A DNA stretch of 64,000 bases from Galerina marginata (lineage: Eukaryota > Basidiomycota > Agaricomycetes > Agaricales > Galerinaceae): the NCBI GenBank assembly GCA_023014335.1, contig JAECYW010000009.1, forward strand, positions 2,294,001 to 2,358,000. Direction: 5' to 3'. Positions 1 to 12,300 of the stretch are shown here, piece by piece (positions within the stretch are counted from its first letter, which is position 1; every line of letters starts with the position of its first letter). The notes below the pieces were generated by a model, which made no database searches, was not told where the DNA came from, and worked only from the letters and a program-made list of their open reading frames with translations. The position numbers and the translations under genes are program-made.

Positions 1-1318
1 GAGATCATCGACAACATTTGCTCACAAGCTAATATCGGGGATCCCACCGATTATCCGGATGTTGAAGATATTCGAGAATACGTGACTCTGTTTCATGGTG
101 ACTTGAGAACAGGGGAACTAATTGATGGAATTCGACGATCGCGTTCGATAGAGAGCAAAGAGGTCCGGCGGCTTCAATTTGTCAAATATGTCATCGGTCT
201 CTTCCATCTGTTAATGGCCGCTGCTGATGCACTGTGGCGAATGTTTATTGAACCAAAAAGTAGCCGTTCCGACCCCAATAGCCTGTATGCCCAGGTCTGC
301 CAAATCCGACCATATGATTCTAGCCGAATTGCAAATGGTCCCAAATTCCGCGTCATGCATGAAGTTGCTCAGCAGTGTGCCTATGCTCGAATGCTCGACT
401 GCTGGCGAGTTGAGGCTGGGAAGTCCACTCCGTCGCATGGCTCACTGAAGGATTTTGCATCGTCGAACCCATCTTGGGACAAAATTGTGGAACTCTCGCT
501 TCGCCTAGCCACAACATATCTTGATAAACCAGATGAACAGGACAAAGAATTCCGTAACAACTCTCTCATCCTTGCTCGACTCATACAATATCTTGAACTT
601 GCTCATGCAATGAAGCATGGTGATATTGGCCGCGTCGAAGCTACATTTCTGCACTGGGTATTTGTTTTCAAAAGTGTCGGCAAGCATAAATACGCAACGT
701 ACCTCATCAAAACTATGAATGACCTTCGTTATGTGTATCCTGAACGACTAGCGTAGGTCTTTATTGTGTATGACATTATGGAGTCGGTAAAGCTTACCAT
801 AGAGTAAATTTACAGGCGAGCAATTCGTCTGAACTGGCTCTGCAATCCTACTGGTAAGAGTGATGGATTCCGGGCAATAGACTGGCTGGTTGAACTGATG
901 AACCTTTACACGAAGGTAAGCAATTAACCTTATGGTAAATTCATTAATGATCTGAAATGACTTTTAGGTTGTCTATGGAAGTTCGGGATCAGCTCGGACA
1001 TACGAATTAATTCTGAAGCAATCACCTCTGATCGAAGTCTTTCGACATGTGCATACACTGATACAAAACAACTTCCACCTGCTTCACAGATCAACACGTC
1101 ATGCACCGCCGAATTTAGAGACAGTAATTAAAATACTCTGCAAAAATCTTGAGGAAAACCAAGCACACATTATTATTGCGTGTCGTTTGGCCTCATATAT
1201 GACTGACCATTTCCGGAACGGAATGGTTGTATTACAGACGGAAAAAACATCTAAGGTACAGGATGAAGGGGTTGGGGAATCGGCAGAGCTGGAGGTCGAG
1301 GATTTGGATGTGTTCTGA
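1..1318 (+). CDS. DUF6589 domain protein, C-terminal part (5' end outside window)
   Basis: The reading frame is open from base 1, so the start lies off the window. I read three exons, 1-752, 816-915 and 968-1318, giving about 400 residues to a TGA. Seen: a HGDLRTGE motif, then RLQFVKYVIGLFHLLMAAAD, then after the first intron NWLCNPTGK and DWLVELMNLYTK. This order is what I know from DUF6589 proteins, a family abundant in agaricomycetes and without an assigned function. The conserved acidic residues in these blocks could belong to an RNase H-like (DDE-type) fold, but that is only inference. The C-terminus is acidic (ELEVEDLDVF). The last 68 bp lie antisense to the end of the RecQ-type helicase gene, so the two genes are convergent and overlapping. 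No frameshift or internal stop is visible. Confidence 0.8.
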
Positions 1319-3793
1319 AGACGATGTTTGAATAAGCTCGCGATATGGTAGCAGCGATTATGTGATTGACGTACGGGATTATAGAGTTCTCATCCCCGAT
1401 ACTTGAAGCATGCCGCGGATGTAGAGGGCAACGAGGACTGTTAGCTTTATGAGACATAGTCAGAACTATAAAGAAGGTAGAAGTCCAATAACGTACCTTT
1501 GTGGCCCAAGGTACCGCATTTCCCGCATGTTGGTTGAGCTCGCGTTTTGGGTGGTGCAAATGCTGTGGCTGCATCCACAGGCACCAGCTGACAAGGCGGC
1601 AGAGCTCCATTCAAGGTAACCGTGGGCTGCAATGGCAGCCTTGGTGGAAGTGGCGCCGTTATAAACAAAGGAGGGAGTGTTACAGGAGGCGGTCGGAAAG
1701 GTTTGATGAGTTCAAGTATTTCTGCTCCATAGCGTTCGGTGAAGCACCACTGTGTCTGGTTTTGAAGGTCAACAAGTGTGGATAAGTTGTTAGTGTGGAC
1801 CAGGGACACGATGCGATCGATGAGAGAGAAGTGGAGGAGCATGTCAGACGGATAAAACATTGTATTTCCCCACATAACCTTCGCCTTTTTGTCTCGCCAA
1901 TCGTACAATGCCTTTTTGAGTCGGCTTTCACTTTCCGAGAGTGCAAACTCTGGAAGTTTGATCCTTGAGACTTGACGCGGAGCAGGTGGGGGTATATCAA
2001 TCGCATCAGTTGTCATTTTGCTGATTTCTTCCGGGTTGCATAGATCGCAGCAAAGTCTTGGTGTTTGGGGGGAACAACGAAGGCAGCAAGAGGCCGAAGG
2101 GGCTATTGCACCGCGTTAACTCATGAAACAAGCAGAAGGAGTTGTGAATTCACCAATATTACAGTTGTCGTAGTAGCTGTTAGAGTGATATCTTCGGCAT
2201 CGTTTGCGTCCTTGAAGTTTGTCGGCGTTGATAAACAACATCATCGAGGCATCAACGGCTGTCTTTGTGCCAGATTTGGCCGTGGGATTGACACCAATGC
2301 TAATCACCTCGGCCTCAATCTCTTCCTCTGACTTGTTCGCCGGTAATTGAGACGTTGAAGATTCCGCCACAATTTGAACGTCGCTATTGCCTTCGCTTTC
2401 TGAACTTCCGCCGTCCTGATCGATTTCCATTTCGTTGTTTGGCCGTTCGTTCGGTCCTATCTTTTCAGTGATTCTTCGCGTCTTCTTTGATTTGTCGTTG
2501 GTCTTTCCTTTGCCGCCCTTTCTCTTTCTTTTTCTTTTTTCACTTCGCTCGTGCTTCTTGAGAAATTCGTCGTAAAACCATTTTGACTCTGCAATCAGGA
2601 TTGCGATTGCTTCGAGCTCTCCCTGTCTTGCCCCCCGCCCAAACCGTTGCATCAGAGTGTTGAGATCCTTAGGCACCTTCCACTGCACCACAATTCGTAT
2701 ATCAGAAATGTCAAGGCCCTAGAAAACAGCTAAGCATTCAGGTCAGAAGGTTTCAAAACTTAAAACCGCACCATCCCTCCAGCATCTGTCATTGCCATCC
2801 CCCATACATCGCCGTCTTTGTACTCTTGAATCCTTTCAACTCTAAAGAAACCTGTCATCCCAGCATGAAACCACGAGAGTTTATCTTGTTGTTCTAATGA
2901 CATCCGGCTCATCAGGTACAGTGCTGCTTCTTCTGCTTCGCGTTTGCTATTGAAAAAGACAGCAAACTTTTCAAGTACAGGATCTCCGTCTTTCCACCCC
3001 TTCGGAATCAAGAATGCGAGGTCGTGGTATGAATTTTGTGGGTATTGCATACATTTGACAGAAAAGTGAATATTCGGGCGGTCATTAGATCGTCGTAATA
3101 TGAGGCAATCCTTCGAAAGGTGTAATTTCTCCTTCACATCAGCCAGTATGCGCTCAGGAAGAGTAGCAGATGTGACGTAGATTGGAACTTCTGGGAGAAG
3201 CAGGCGAACAATTCCAACTGCAGCATAATCTGGTCTAAAAGTTGCACCCCACTGTGAAATGCAATGCCCTTCGTCGAAGATGAAATTGAATATTTTTGGA
3301 ATAAATGGTTTGTTCATCCAGAGCATCTTCTCGCAATGTCCGCCTCGTTGCTTGAAAATCTCTGGGTTGAAAACAAGGACACGGTATTTATGTGACTGAA
3401 TCTCCTGTCATAAAGATTAATTTAATAAGGAATTAGAAGTCGAGAACAGCTTACTTTGAAAACTTTCTCGCTGTAATTCTCTGCTGTCACTGAAATGGCA
3501 GAGTATCCCCCTTCTTGCGCTTGTTGCACAAATTGGTCTCCCAAGACATTGAGAGCAGTAATAATAATGACAATCTTGTTGTTATTGAAAGGAAGCGTCA
3601 TGAGGAATGTGAGGGTCTTTCCAGATCCTGTTGCAGCAATACTGATGATGTCGTGCCCTCGTAGCTGTTCCTTTACAAGCTCCACCTGGAACAAGCAAGG
3701 GTATTTTTTGAATACTTCAAATGTCTTGCTTCGGATATCTTCATTCGTAGGGAATATCGCGACAGAATTACCTGTGCTGTCGGCTGTTGACAT
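1251..3793 (-). CDS. RecQ-type DNA helicase with C-terminal zinc-binding region and zinc knuckle
   Basis: Five exons (3793-3455, 3404-2772, 2718-2154, 2102-1497, 1444-1251) join in frame to 778 residues from ATG to stop. Seen: Walker A GSGKT near residue 56, DEGH box near 157 followed by CISQWG, TSATLP (motif III), and QRFGRGAR (motif VI) near 348. A lysine-rich, acidic, disordered stretch follows. Then comes a cysteine cluster ending CCDLCN, like the RecQ zinc-binding subdomain. Near the C-terminus a CCHC-type knuckle (CGKCGTLGH, then RCPLHP) is completed only when the last intron is removed. RecQ enzymes unwind DNA 3'-5' in repair and recombination. The knuckle and the convergent overlap with the DUF6589 gene suggest a specialised, possibly element-borne helicase rather than the housekeeping Sgs1/BLM enzyme; this is inference. 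No winged-helix or HRDC domain was recognised. Confidence 0.85.
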
Positions 3794-3830
3794 AACGGGA
3801 CAATAATCAGGAGGCAGGCCAAGCGCGGTG

Positions 3831-3841
3831 ACGCGACGCGA
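3831..3841. promoter_or_regulatory. MBF-like double ACGCGA site upstream of the RecQ helicase
   Basis: The + strand reads acgcgacgcga, two overlapping ACGCGA hexamers, 38-48 bp upstream of the helicase ATG. ACGCGT/ACGCGA are known binding cores of the fungal G1/S factor MBF (DSC1). The same 11-mer lies upstream of SCC3 and MCM4 in this window. Function here is inferred from position and repetition. Confidence 0.5.
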
Positions 3842-3936
3842 GCCAGATCAGGTGACTGGGTTTGTCGCAAGCCAGTTCGCTCTGAAATTTGGGCATGTCA
3901 TGGTTTCACACGGCTGTGGCTGACATTCCTTGCCAG

Positions 3937-4057
3937 CCGTCGTTGGGAGCTCGTCCAACTTTAAAGTTCATGTTACAAATCAATTTGATGGCAACTCGGA
4001 CATTTCCGTCTGCTATTTTTTGTGCTACGCTAGGAGAGATAGAGCTCCCAACGACGG
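3937..4057. repeat. Inverted repeat, 16 bp perfect arms (20 bp with one mismatch)
   Basis: The left arm ccgtcgttgggagctc (3937-3952) is repeated as its exact reverse complement at 4042-4057. Extending outward by 4 bp adds one mismatch (ccag against ccat). The spacer is 89 bp and AT-richer. It lies between the divergently transcribed helicase and the coiled-coil gene, outside any exon I could support. It could be a small foldback element, the end of a mobile unit carrying the DUF6589/RecQ pair, or a regulatory palindrome. Confidence 0.75.
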
Positions 4058-4185
4058 ATGGTTAGGAGCCTGCCATCCAATGTCCTTTTGGCGTCCTCTA
4101 GCTTTCTGATCATTATTCGACCGACGACTGGCCACGGAGCTGGGTCCTCGTCGTGATTCGCACCCTCCTCGACGTGCACGGTATT

Positions 4186-7100
4186 ATGCCTGCATTGCCG
4201 TCTTTTATCACCTACAAGCCAGGAAGGAGGACAAAGGCTGCCATTAAATCTCCGTTCTCATTATTGCGCGGAGAGCCTTCAACGTCATTCATTCCACCGC
4301 CAGTTCCTCCTCTTCCGCCTAGTTATGTTCATGCAGAAGTTATCGACATCAACGACCAAGGCCCGCGTTATTCCTTGGATTTCGACGGCGGCAAACCCAT
4401 CGACGAATCTGAAAAGAACCTCGTTGATGAAGAGCCTAGATATAAGCGGCCAGATCCTTCTGCCTCTCCTCAGGTCCAGCTGGACATTGATGTGTCTCCG
4501 GAGGCGCTTACAGACTGGTTTGCCGCCAATTTCCTCTCAGAACAATTTACAGAGGCGCCAACCGCAAGTACGAGCGGTCTACGGAACGAAATATCGAACG
4601 CGTCGGCTACTGGAGGGTTAGCAGGGTTGAACGGAAGCGGTGGAAGGATTACAGCGGATGACGATGCCGAAAGCCACTATTCGACATCGTCGGAGGATGT
4701 TATTGCAAATTTACAAGCCATGAATGTGCGTTATGCGGGATATATCACACTGAAGTTCCGAGATTCATTGAATTTTCAGCCTTCACATTTCGGGAAAATG
4801 CCTGGATATGATAACTTCAACCGTTTGGTAAGTTCATATCTGCCCTTGCAAACATGTGTATGGGCTTGAATTCTGCTCTTCTATAGGATCAACCATCTCC
4901 CAAGAAACCCTCTCCGAATCCTATAACTATACCAGCAGGATCTCCACGCGCACAAAATGGTCAAGCAACAAAACCAGCAGATAACTCACTGGCCTACAGG
5001 CTTTCTCGTCCTCTTTCAGCATTGGATACCCCGGCATCATCAGCCGTTTCTGGCACCACTCTTGCTCGTGCCCTAATGTCCAACACATTTGTCCTTTCCA
5101 ACGACAATCGTTCTTCAAGATACCGTAGCGGCGCTGTTGGTCTTACGCGCTCGGATTCAACAACTCTGCCACGAGCTGAGCATAGTTTCGGTGCCGCCTA
5201 TAACAATGATCGGTTTTCAATAGGACCCGACGCACCGGCTATGCCTTCGAACGCCGAATTCCTCTACGAGCCGCCGAAGAAACCACGTACCCAAGCGGAA
5301 TTGAAGGAGAAGCGACTGCAATACCTGAAGAGACGGTCGAGCACAGGCAGTCTAAGCACGAAGAACCTACCAGATACACCCTCAATTATATCCAATCGAC
5401 CGACTAGCACCCTCCTGAGTCCTGGCGCAGAATTTGATATTAATGCATTTCTGCCAAAAACCCCAGAAAGCCGGAAAGCACCGTCATTACCGAGATCACC
5501 TCTACCTCCGACACCTAGACTTCCTTATTCCGCTGGCGACGACCAGTCATCATTTACCCAACCCTCGATTACCCAAGAAACCGAAGCCCCTCCGGAAGGA
5601 TACCAAGAAGCCATACAACGGTTTCCTTTGGACTCCCAATTACTCTCCCCAGACCTTGGCCTGCTATCACCCGCCACTTCTTCTGAGGGGGCTCCTCAGT
5701 CCGGAAAGGACCTAGACGGCGTTTTGAATTATTACTCACTACCTGATTCTCCTGAGCCTCTTGTCGCTGGTGGTAATTACCGGCCAGCATTTTCGCCCAT
5801 TAGCGAGGAGTCGTCCTCGCAGCTGTCCCCCCCGGCCCCTTATAGAAATGACAAGCGTGAATCGTCGCAAAGGAGTACACCTGTCGGTGCGCGAACACCA
5901 CTATCTGGCAGCTTGCGCAGTATGTTTCTAGCTCTTTTTCTGGACATATGCTCAATATTACTCTTTGTATAGTTCTGCCGCGAACACCGTCTGATCCTCG
6001 CAATTTTCTCAGACAACCACCATTACTTCCTGTTGGAGAACGGCCTCGTTCAGTAACGCAGGTATGGGGTCTTAGGTTATAATATACATGACTGGTTTAA
6101 ATGAACCATTCTTTCCAGGCTCCAGCTCCACAGGTTCCGGACCCTTCCAGCCCGAAAAGTGCCTCATCATTCGCTTCTGCAGGTTCCGACCTCCTGGCCC
6201 CACCCCCAGTCAGCTCCATCTTTAACCGTCAAAGGGCTGGGAGTGCCCCGAGTCCTATTAAAGTTGTACGAGACTCGAGGGACGCGAACGCGTACAAGAT
6301 CACCGTGACGCCACAAATCTCGGAATCCGATACGCCCACAACAGAGGAAGGCGAGGTGGTTGTCTCCCAAGAATTCCCAGAAACACCGAATGCGTTTAGC
6401 CCACTGTTGACGACTGGCTCGGATGGCTCTCCCGTGGCGGGGCAGTCGTTGGACGGCCATGAGTTTTTGCCTATGGCGTCAGTTCCGCTGTCCGCGGCGC
6501 TCCCTGGGCGAGGAAGTTCGCAACCGAGTTTGGCTCAGCAACTTTTGTTGAACCGCGCTGGAACTACTGTCAGGCATTCACGGCAGACCAGCATCGGCAA
6601 GATCAAGACCAATGGGTTGGGAGGAAGGTCGGGGTCGCCATCAAACAGGCGCATAACCAATATTGCCGAACTTGTAGTGGACGATTCATCCAGTTCGACT
6701 TCCAAACCCGGATTGACTGTGGACGCACCGACCCTCGAAGAACCAGCGCCTGCGGAAGAGGTCCTCTCCCAATCACCAGAAGAAATTTCAGCACCAGGCC
6801 CAAGCAATTTGGTCTCCTCAACTGACCTTAGCAGATCCCCGAGTCGAGGCACAGTGCTAACTCAAGCATCCGATGCAAGTTCGAGCTCGATGTATACATC
6901 ATCGCCAGCGTCTGAGACTTCATCAAGAACAAGGATGAAAGCCCTGCCCGCTATTCCCGTTTCCCCCTTTGTACAGTCCCCCATTCCCTCCGCTGCCTCG
7001 TCTACACCATCATCCGCACCTTCAGTCTCCGCTTCTCCAGCTCGTCCGCCCCTGCCTCCTGCCCCTTCTGCAGGTTCATCTTTCGCCTCTAACATCCCTC

Positions 7101-9090
7101 CCCCTCCTGCCATCCCTCCACCATCACCGACACCATCCCAGAAATTCCGAGCACCTCCTGTTCGTGGGCGGTTACCCCCAGCATTAACGATCACGAATTC
7201 AACTGCGTCGGTGGCTGAACACACCGTTGCCGTCAATGGAACGGACACGAACGGCGAGTCGTCCCCTACATCCTTTACCCAACAAGAGTTCGAGATTCCT
7301 TCTGTGCCCACTGCACCACCGCCGGTGCCAGAAACGACTCCTGCCCCAAGTCAAAGCACCCTGAGGTACAAACACGATGACTTTAGTGGTCGCGCTTCCG
7401 ATATCTTCCGAGGGACTTCCTTAGGATCTCCTCCGCCTTACTATACCGTGGTCAGCCAGGCCATAGACCAGCACGACGCTACGCCGAACTCTAGCATCTT
7501 CTCCCAAGCTCAAGCCTCCAGTGCAAATACCGCTGTTTATAGTGCCCCAAGTGCTGCTTTGGCCGGCCCATCGACGTCAACTGACTGGAACAACAGCTTC
7601 GATCGTGGGCCTTTGGTACGGGAAAATTCGACCATGAGCCAGCGCTCGCGTATGCGACCGCCTCTTCCAGCTGGTCCTCGCCGACCGAGCCAGATGATGG
7701 GCAATTTCCCTCAACGCGACCGTAATGGCTCTATTTCGTCGATCAACAGTAGCACCAACAACCTCCTCATGCAAGGCGCGAGAGCAACACCCATGGTTTC
7801 TCCCAAGTTCCAGACGCCAGCACCGAAATGGCGAGGATACACCATGGAAGCGGCGAAGTGGACCTTTACGTCCGCACAGCTCCAAGCGATTGTCTCTCGA
7901 GCTATCCGGCAGTCGGCCGAAGCTTCGTCTATTCGTCTCCTGCGTCTGGAAGTGCTTGATAACGAGATTCCGGAGGAGGTTCACCGCCTTGAAGCTCAGA
8001 GGACAGATTTGAAAACGAGGTACAAGGTGCTAACACGACGGCGGGCTAATGTTTTTGAGAGCCTGTCATCTTACATGAGTGGAGCAGAAGAGGAGAACCC
8101 TGCATATGCTCTCCGTTTGGTGGAAGACTTAAGAGAGTCGGCAATAACTCTCGATAGGTTGACCGAAGAGTTGCATAGCCTAGACAGCCAACTCGCACAT
8201 CTTGATACCCTCACCCACATCCATACCGGCAGCGCACTGGCTATGGCATTGCGAAAGCTCAACTCCAGCTTCCTGAAACAAGTCAGCGAGAACCAGGTCC
8301 TTCGTGCTCAGATTCAAGCTCTTGAGGCAGAGAGGGACGAAGCTTGGCGACAGGCGGAATACGTGGCCAACGAATACGACCGCATTAACGAAAGCGCCTC
8401 TTCAAAGCGCTCTAGCCGGGTCTCTGCTGTGAGAAAGTCGAGCCTCCGGGCCTCGAAGGCAGGCTTGCGGACCCCCAGCCAGCGGCTCAGCCAGATCTCG
8501 TCCCGCGGAAGCTCCATGTATTTCGGGCTCGCACCTTCCAGTGCCAGAAGTCCTCTCTTGCGTCTTGAACGAGTACCACCTGTACCCCCAATACCTCGCC
8601 GACGAACACTTGATATCCCTACAGACTCCCCCCTCAAAAGCTCTGCGGTAAGGGTCAATTATGCACATTTGCCTAGAGCTTACTGACCTGCCCTGCTTTA
8701 GGCCTTATCGCCCAACGGAGTGACGCCAACATCGGAGACGCTAGCCTTGGCACAAGCCCAAGACGAACTCTACGCTATGCTCGGGCTGACCAACCCAGAA
8801 CGTTCCTTGCGCCGATCTTTATCTTTCAGCATGGCATCAGAACAATCACCTTCGGGAACAGCTGGACACGGTCCCCTTCTGTCGCCAAATCGCCTTCCCG
8901 GTAGAAACAATTCATGGCAGCACTCACGACGCTCGTCACTGCCCGGAGACACCGCACTGGCTGAAACCTACAATGCCATGGCTGCTGATGTGAGTTTCCT
9001 GTCTTTGTCTGTAAGTTTGGAATCTCATCAAAATGTTTCCAGCGCAATGCAATGCTCGCAACTATTGATATGCTGTCAGCCACCGACTAA
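4186..9090 (+). CDS. Large disordered, proline/serine-rich protein with C-terminal coiled coil
   Basis: Seven exons (4186-4725, 4780-4827, 4887-5919, 5973-6061, 6119-8647, 8702-8989, 9043-9090) join without a stop to 1,524 residues. ATG 4186 is the first in-frame ATG. Most of the protein is low-complexity S/P/T with PPPP-type tracts around residues 870-1000 and many SP/TP sites, suggesting phosphorylation. The conserved-looking part is about residues 1150-1330. It begins W-T-F-T-S-A-Q-L-Q and is followed by a long heptad-rich helix (dense L, E, R; for example QALEAERDEAWRQAEYVANE), then a basic serine-rich tail. No enzyme motif, signal peptide or membrane segment is seen. I do not recognise a named orthologue. 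The layout fits a scaffold or polarity/cytoskeletal factor, but that is a guess. Phase is conserved at all six junctions, so the model is well supported even though the function is not. Confidence 0.8.
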
Positions 9091-9387
9091 GGACATTATT
9101 ACATCTACACATATAATACACTATCCTATTATTATGCACATCTATCTATCGCTCATTCAAGATTTGGATTTATTTCATCCATCGTTTACATATCAATAAC
9201 CATTGGCTCTCTCTAAGTGGACGGAAGACAGGAAACGAGGTACAGCTTACAGACATCCACATTATTACACTGACTGAATACAAATATGGAACGCGTACAA
9301 CTGATAGCATGAGGACGGACATCAACGCAAAGCATGAAGGCAAAACAGAAAAATTTAAAGATAAAAATGATGAGGCAGATGAAATAA

Positions 9388-12300
9388 TTAATGTCTAATT
9401 CGTTTCCTTCGCACCTGGATGTCAGGTATTCCTGCTGGTTCTGGACCAACATCTACCATCCCATTAGGGGCATTCGTTTCGTTGTTTTCGTCACTGTCGT
9501 CGTCTCTAGGGCGCTTGAGCGACGATCTTGGAGTCAAGGTCACATCGATGTCTGGCTGCTCTTCCGACGGAGTAACTGATTGCAATGGCGAGCCGTCACG
9601 CTCCTCGATGTCTGTTTGAGGCGTTTTCTGACGACGCGTTGGTCCAAGACGAGCTTTTGGTGTGACTGGGCCAAGCTCGTTGCCAGAAGCATCGACACCT
9701 TCCTCTGGCACGTCAGGGTTTGCTCGAGTGACTCGTCGCGGCTTGGGTCGTGGACGTCCTTGTGCTGCTGTTTCGTCTTGGGTTCTCTCCCCTTCTGTGT
9801 CCTCTTCACTTGAAGCAGCTTGGCCAGCCTTTTTCCTGGTCCTCTTCACCTTAGGGCCCTGAGCTAGGGAGACCATGAACACAGACAAAAATGGTTCAGA
9901 TAGAAAGGCTTACCATTGTCTTTAGACATGATTGCAGTCAGACGTTTCTCATAAACCCGCTGGGGTTCCCATAGTTTGGACGAGGGAGATATTTCGACTT
10001 TCGCCTCCGCGAGTACTTGGTCCATGTGTGCTTTACTGGTGAAAGATAATATAAGTTCGGGATAAATATATCATGCACATAGTTCTTACACTTTTAGTGC
10101 ATCCCGGCTTTGAAGCGCCCCAAGAAGAGGGACCAGCACCTTGAAGAAGGCAATGGCGGATTTTAGAGACTTCTTATTCTTGTTGTTTTCATACGCTGCT
10201 ACTCGTTTACCGATCCACGAAAGCAGGTTGGTCTGAATTTGAAGGATATACTGTGTCGGTAAACGGCGTAAAATAGCGAGTTGGCTTCCTCGAACAATAA
10301 AGCACGAGGAAACAATTTTGGCCAACTGCACTGCGTTGCTCTCATCATGAACAACGCCATCCAGGACAAGGGTATATGCCTGAAGAAAATCAATAAGAGA
10401 TGACCAATTGAAGTGATGATTGCCAACCTCTTGAAGCGCCTGGGTCAATGTGGTCACTATAGTTTCCGGGCTGTCCTTCATGACAATCTCATCTCGGAGA
10501 ACGTCGACAATAACCTTGGAACATGTGTCGAATGCCATTTCCAGGCGTCCATAATGAGCCAGTATGACAGCTCCATGTTGTACATGAATTGTCCCAGCGC
10601 GGATGGCTCGTAAGAATGTCGAAATGACGTCGATGAACAAGTATTCCCGCTCGAGAAGATCTCTCGAGCTCAAGTCAGCTGCAGAAAACACATGTCAGGA
10701 AAGATTAATATGTATTCACGTAAGATTCAACTAACCTGCTTGGTGTTTTGTCTTTTTGGGATGAGCTTTTGATGGCTTAGAAGAACTTTCAGCCACCTCA
10801 TCCTCCTCCTCCTCACTGCCATCACTGTTACTCTTCTGAGACTTATCATCTCCAGCATTGTCATCGAGGAAGTCAGCATATCTTTCTATTTCGGCTTGAA
10901 TGTAACCAGCACAGCGATATTGAACCTCGTCGTCCAGATTCAAGGCTAGGGATGCAATTGGCAGAGGATCCCCATCAGGTGAGAACGCGTTAGTGGATGA
11001 GAATAGCACGTGAAGATCAACAAGGTGTTTGAAAGCCTAAAAGGATTCGAAATGAGGTCAAGTATGCATAAACAAGAGCTGGTTTAACTACCGCGCGTTT
11101 GACACCTTCGACAGTGTTTGACTGAGTTCCGATTGCATATTCGATAAGCTTTTCAAGGAGGCATTCCCGTTGTTCCTTGAGGGCGTCTTTATAACGAATG
11201 TCTTCCGGAGTAGGGTCAGCCTCTGCTGTCAAGCCCTTCGTCTTCCACAATATGTGGAGCATCAGAACATGGAGGGCTTGTTCAATCATCTGTGTAGAGA
11301 GAAAAATCAGAAATGGAATCCTGACCTCCAGAAGATAGCAAAGCAGTGTACCAATTCTTCCTCTTTGTATCCCAGTCTTCCTCGTTCTACAAGGGCATTA
11401 ATGATATCCCAAGCGCTGCTCTGCTTTCCGCCCTCGTCTTCTTCAATCCAGGAAGACATATTTCGAGTACCGGACAAAATTGCTAGCCGCGTACACCAAG
11501 CACTAAGGGCAAGTACTTCATCCTCGGAGAAGGATGCAACCTCAATCTCGTCTCTTCCGGCAATAGTGTCACGCAACTGGGTCGATAATTCATCCTCAAG
11601 CTCGAGAATTTTGGTGCTGTTGGAATTAGTTAAGCTCGTGGCGTCCATGAAATAGCGTATGGCGGTCATTGCATGTGATAGTACTTTGGCTGAAGAGTGT
11701 GACATGAATTGCTTAATCACGTCGTCCCACAGGCCAGTGTAGGCCTACCGAGGAAAAGTAAGCAAAAATGAATGCCATTCCAAAGACATAGACTAACGGT
11801 AATCATTCGCATCTCCAGGTACAAGTCAAGGTTCATTAAGGTTGGGATAACGAGAACCTCGGCGATTCGATTTTGGTCAGATTGGTGTTTGAGAAAAAGC
11901 CGCGGAAGACCTTTGATTAATGCTCGCGTGATATCGTTTGATAGATTCTCTTCTTCCCCCTAGCCGCAATTTCAGTCTGGAATAGTTAATGACAATAAAA
12001 AGGGAATACCTTTTTACCACCTGTTGACTCCTCTTTCGCTCGGGTGATGGCGGCGACCATAACCTCCAGGAGTATGCTTTCTTCATTCTCCTCCAATCTC
12101 CAAGCATCGTCAACCAAGAAATCATCGTTATGTTTCTTTCCATTTGCTCGGGCCCTGGCCGTTGGAGCAGATATAAGTTGGCTATCCTCTTCCGAAGCAG
12201 AGTGATCAAGGAGGAGAAGGTCCAAAAGAGCTTCCCAGTCGCCTACAAGGTCGACTTCGTCCCATAGCGCCTCGACCGCCAGGGCTACACGACCACGTTC

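Larger units (their letters stand above)
3794..4185. other. Divergent intergenic region between RecQ helicase and coiled-coil protein
   Basis: About 390 bp separate the helicase ATG (3793) from the first in-frame ATG of the rightward gene (4186). It holds the MBF-like site and the inverted repeat listed separately. I see no coding potential. Confidence 0.6.
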
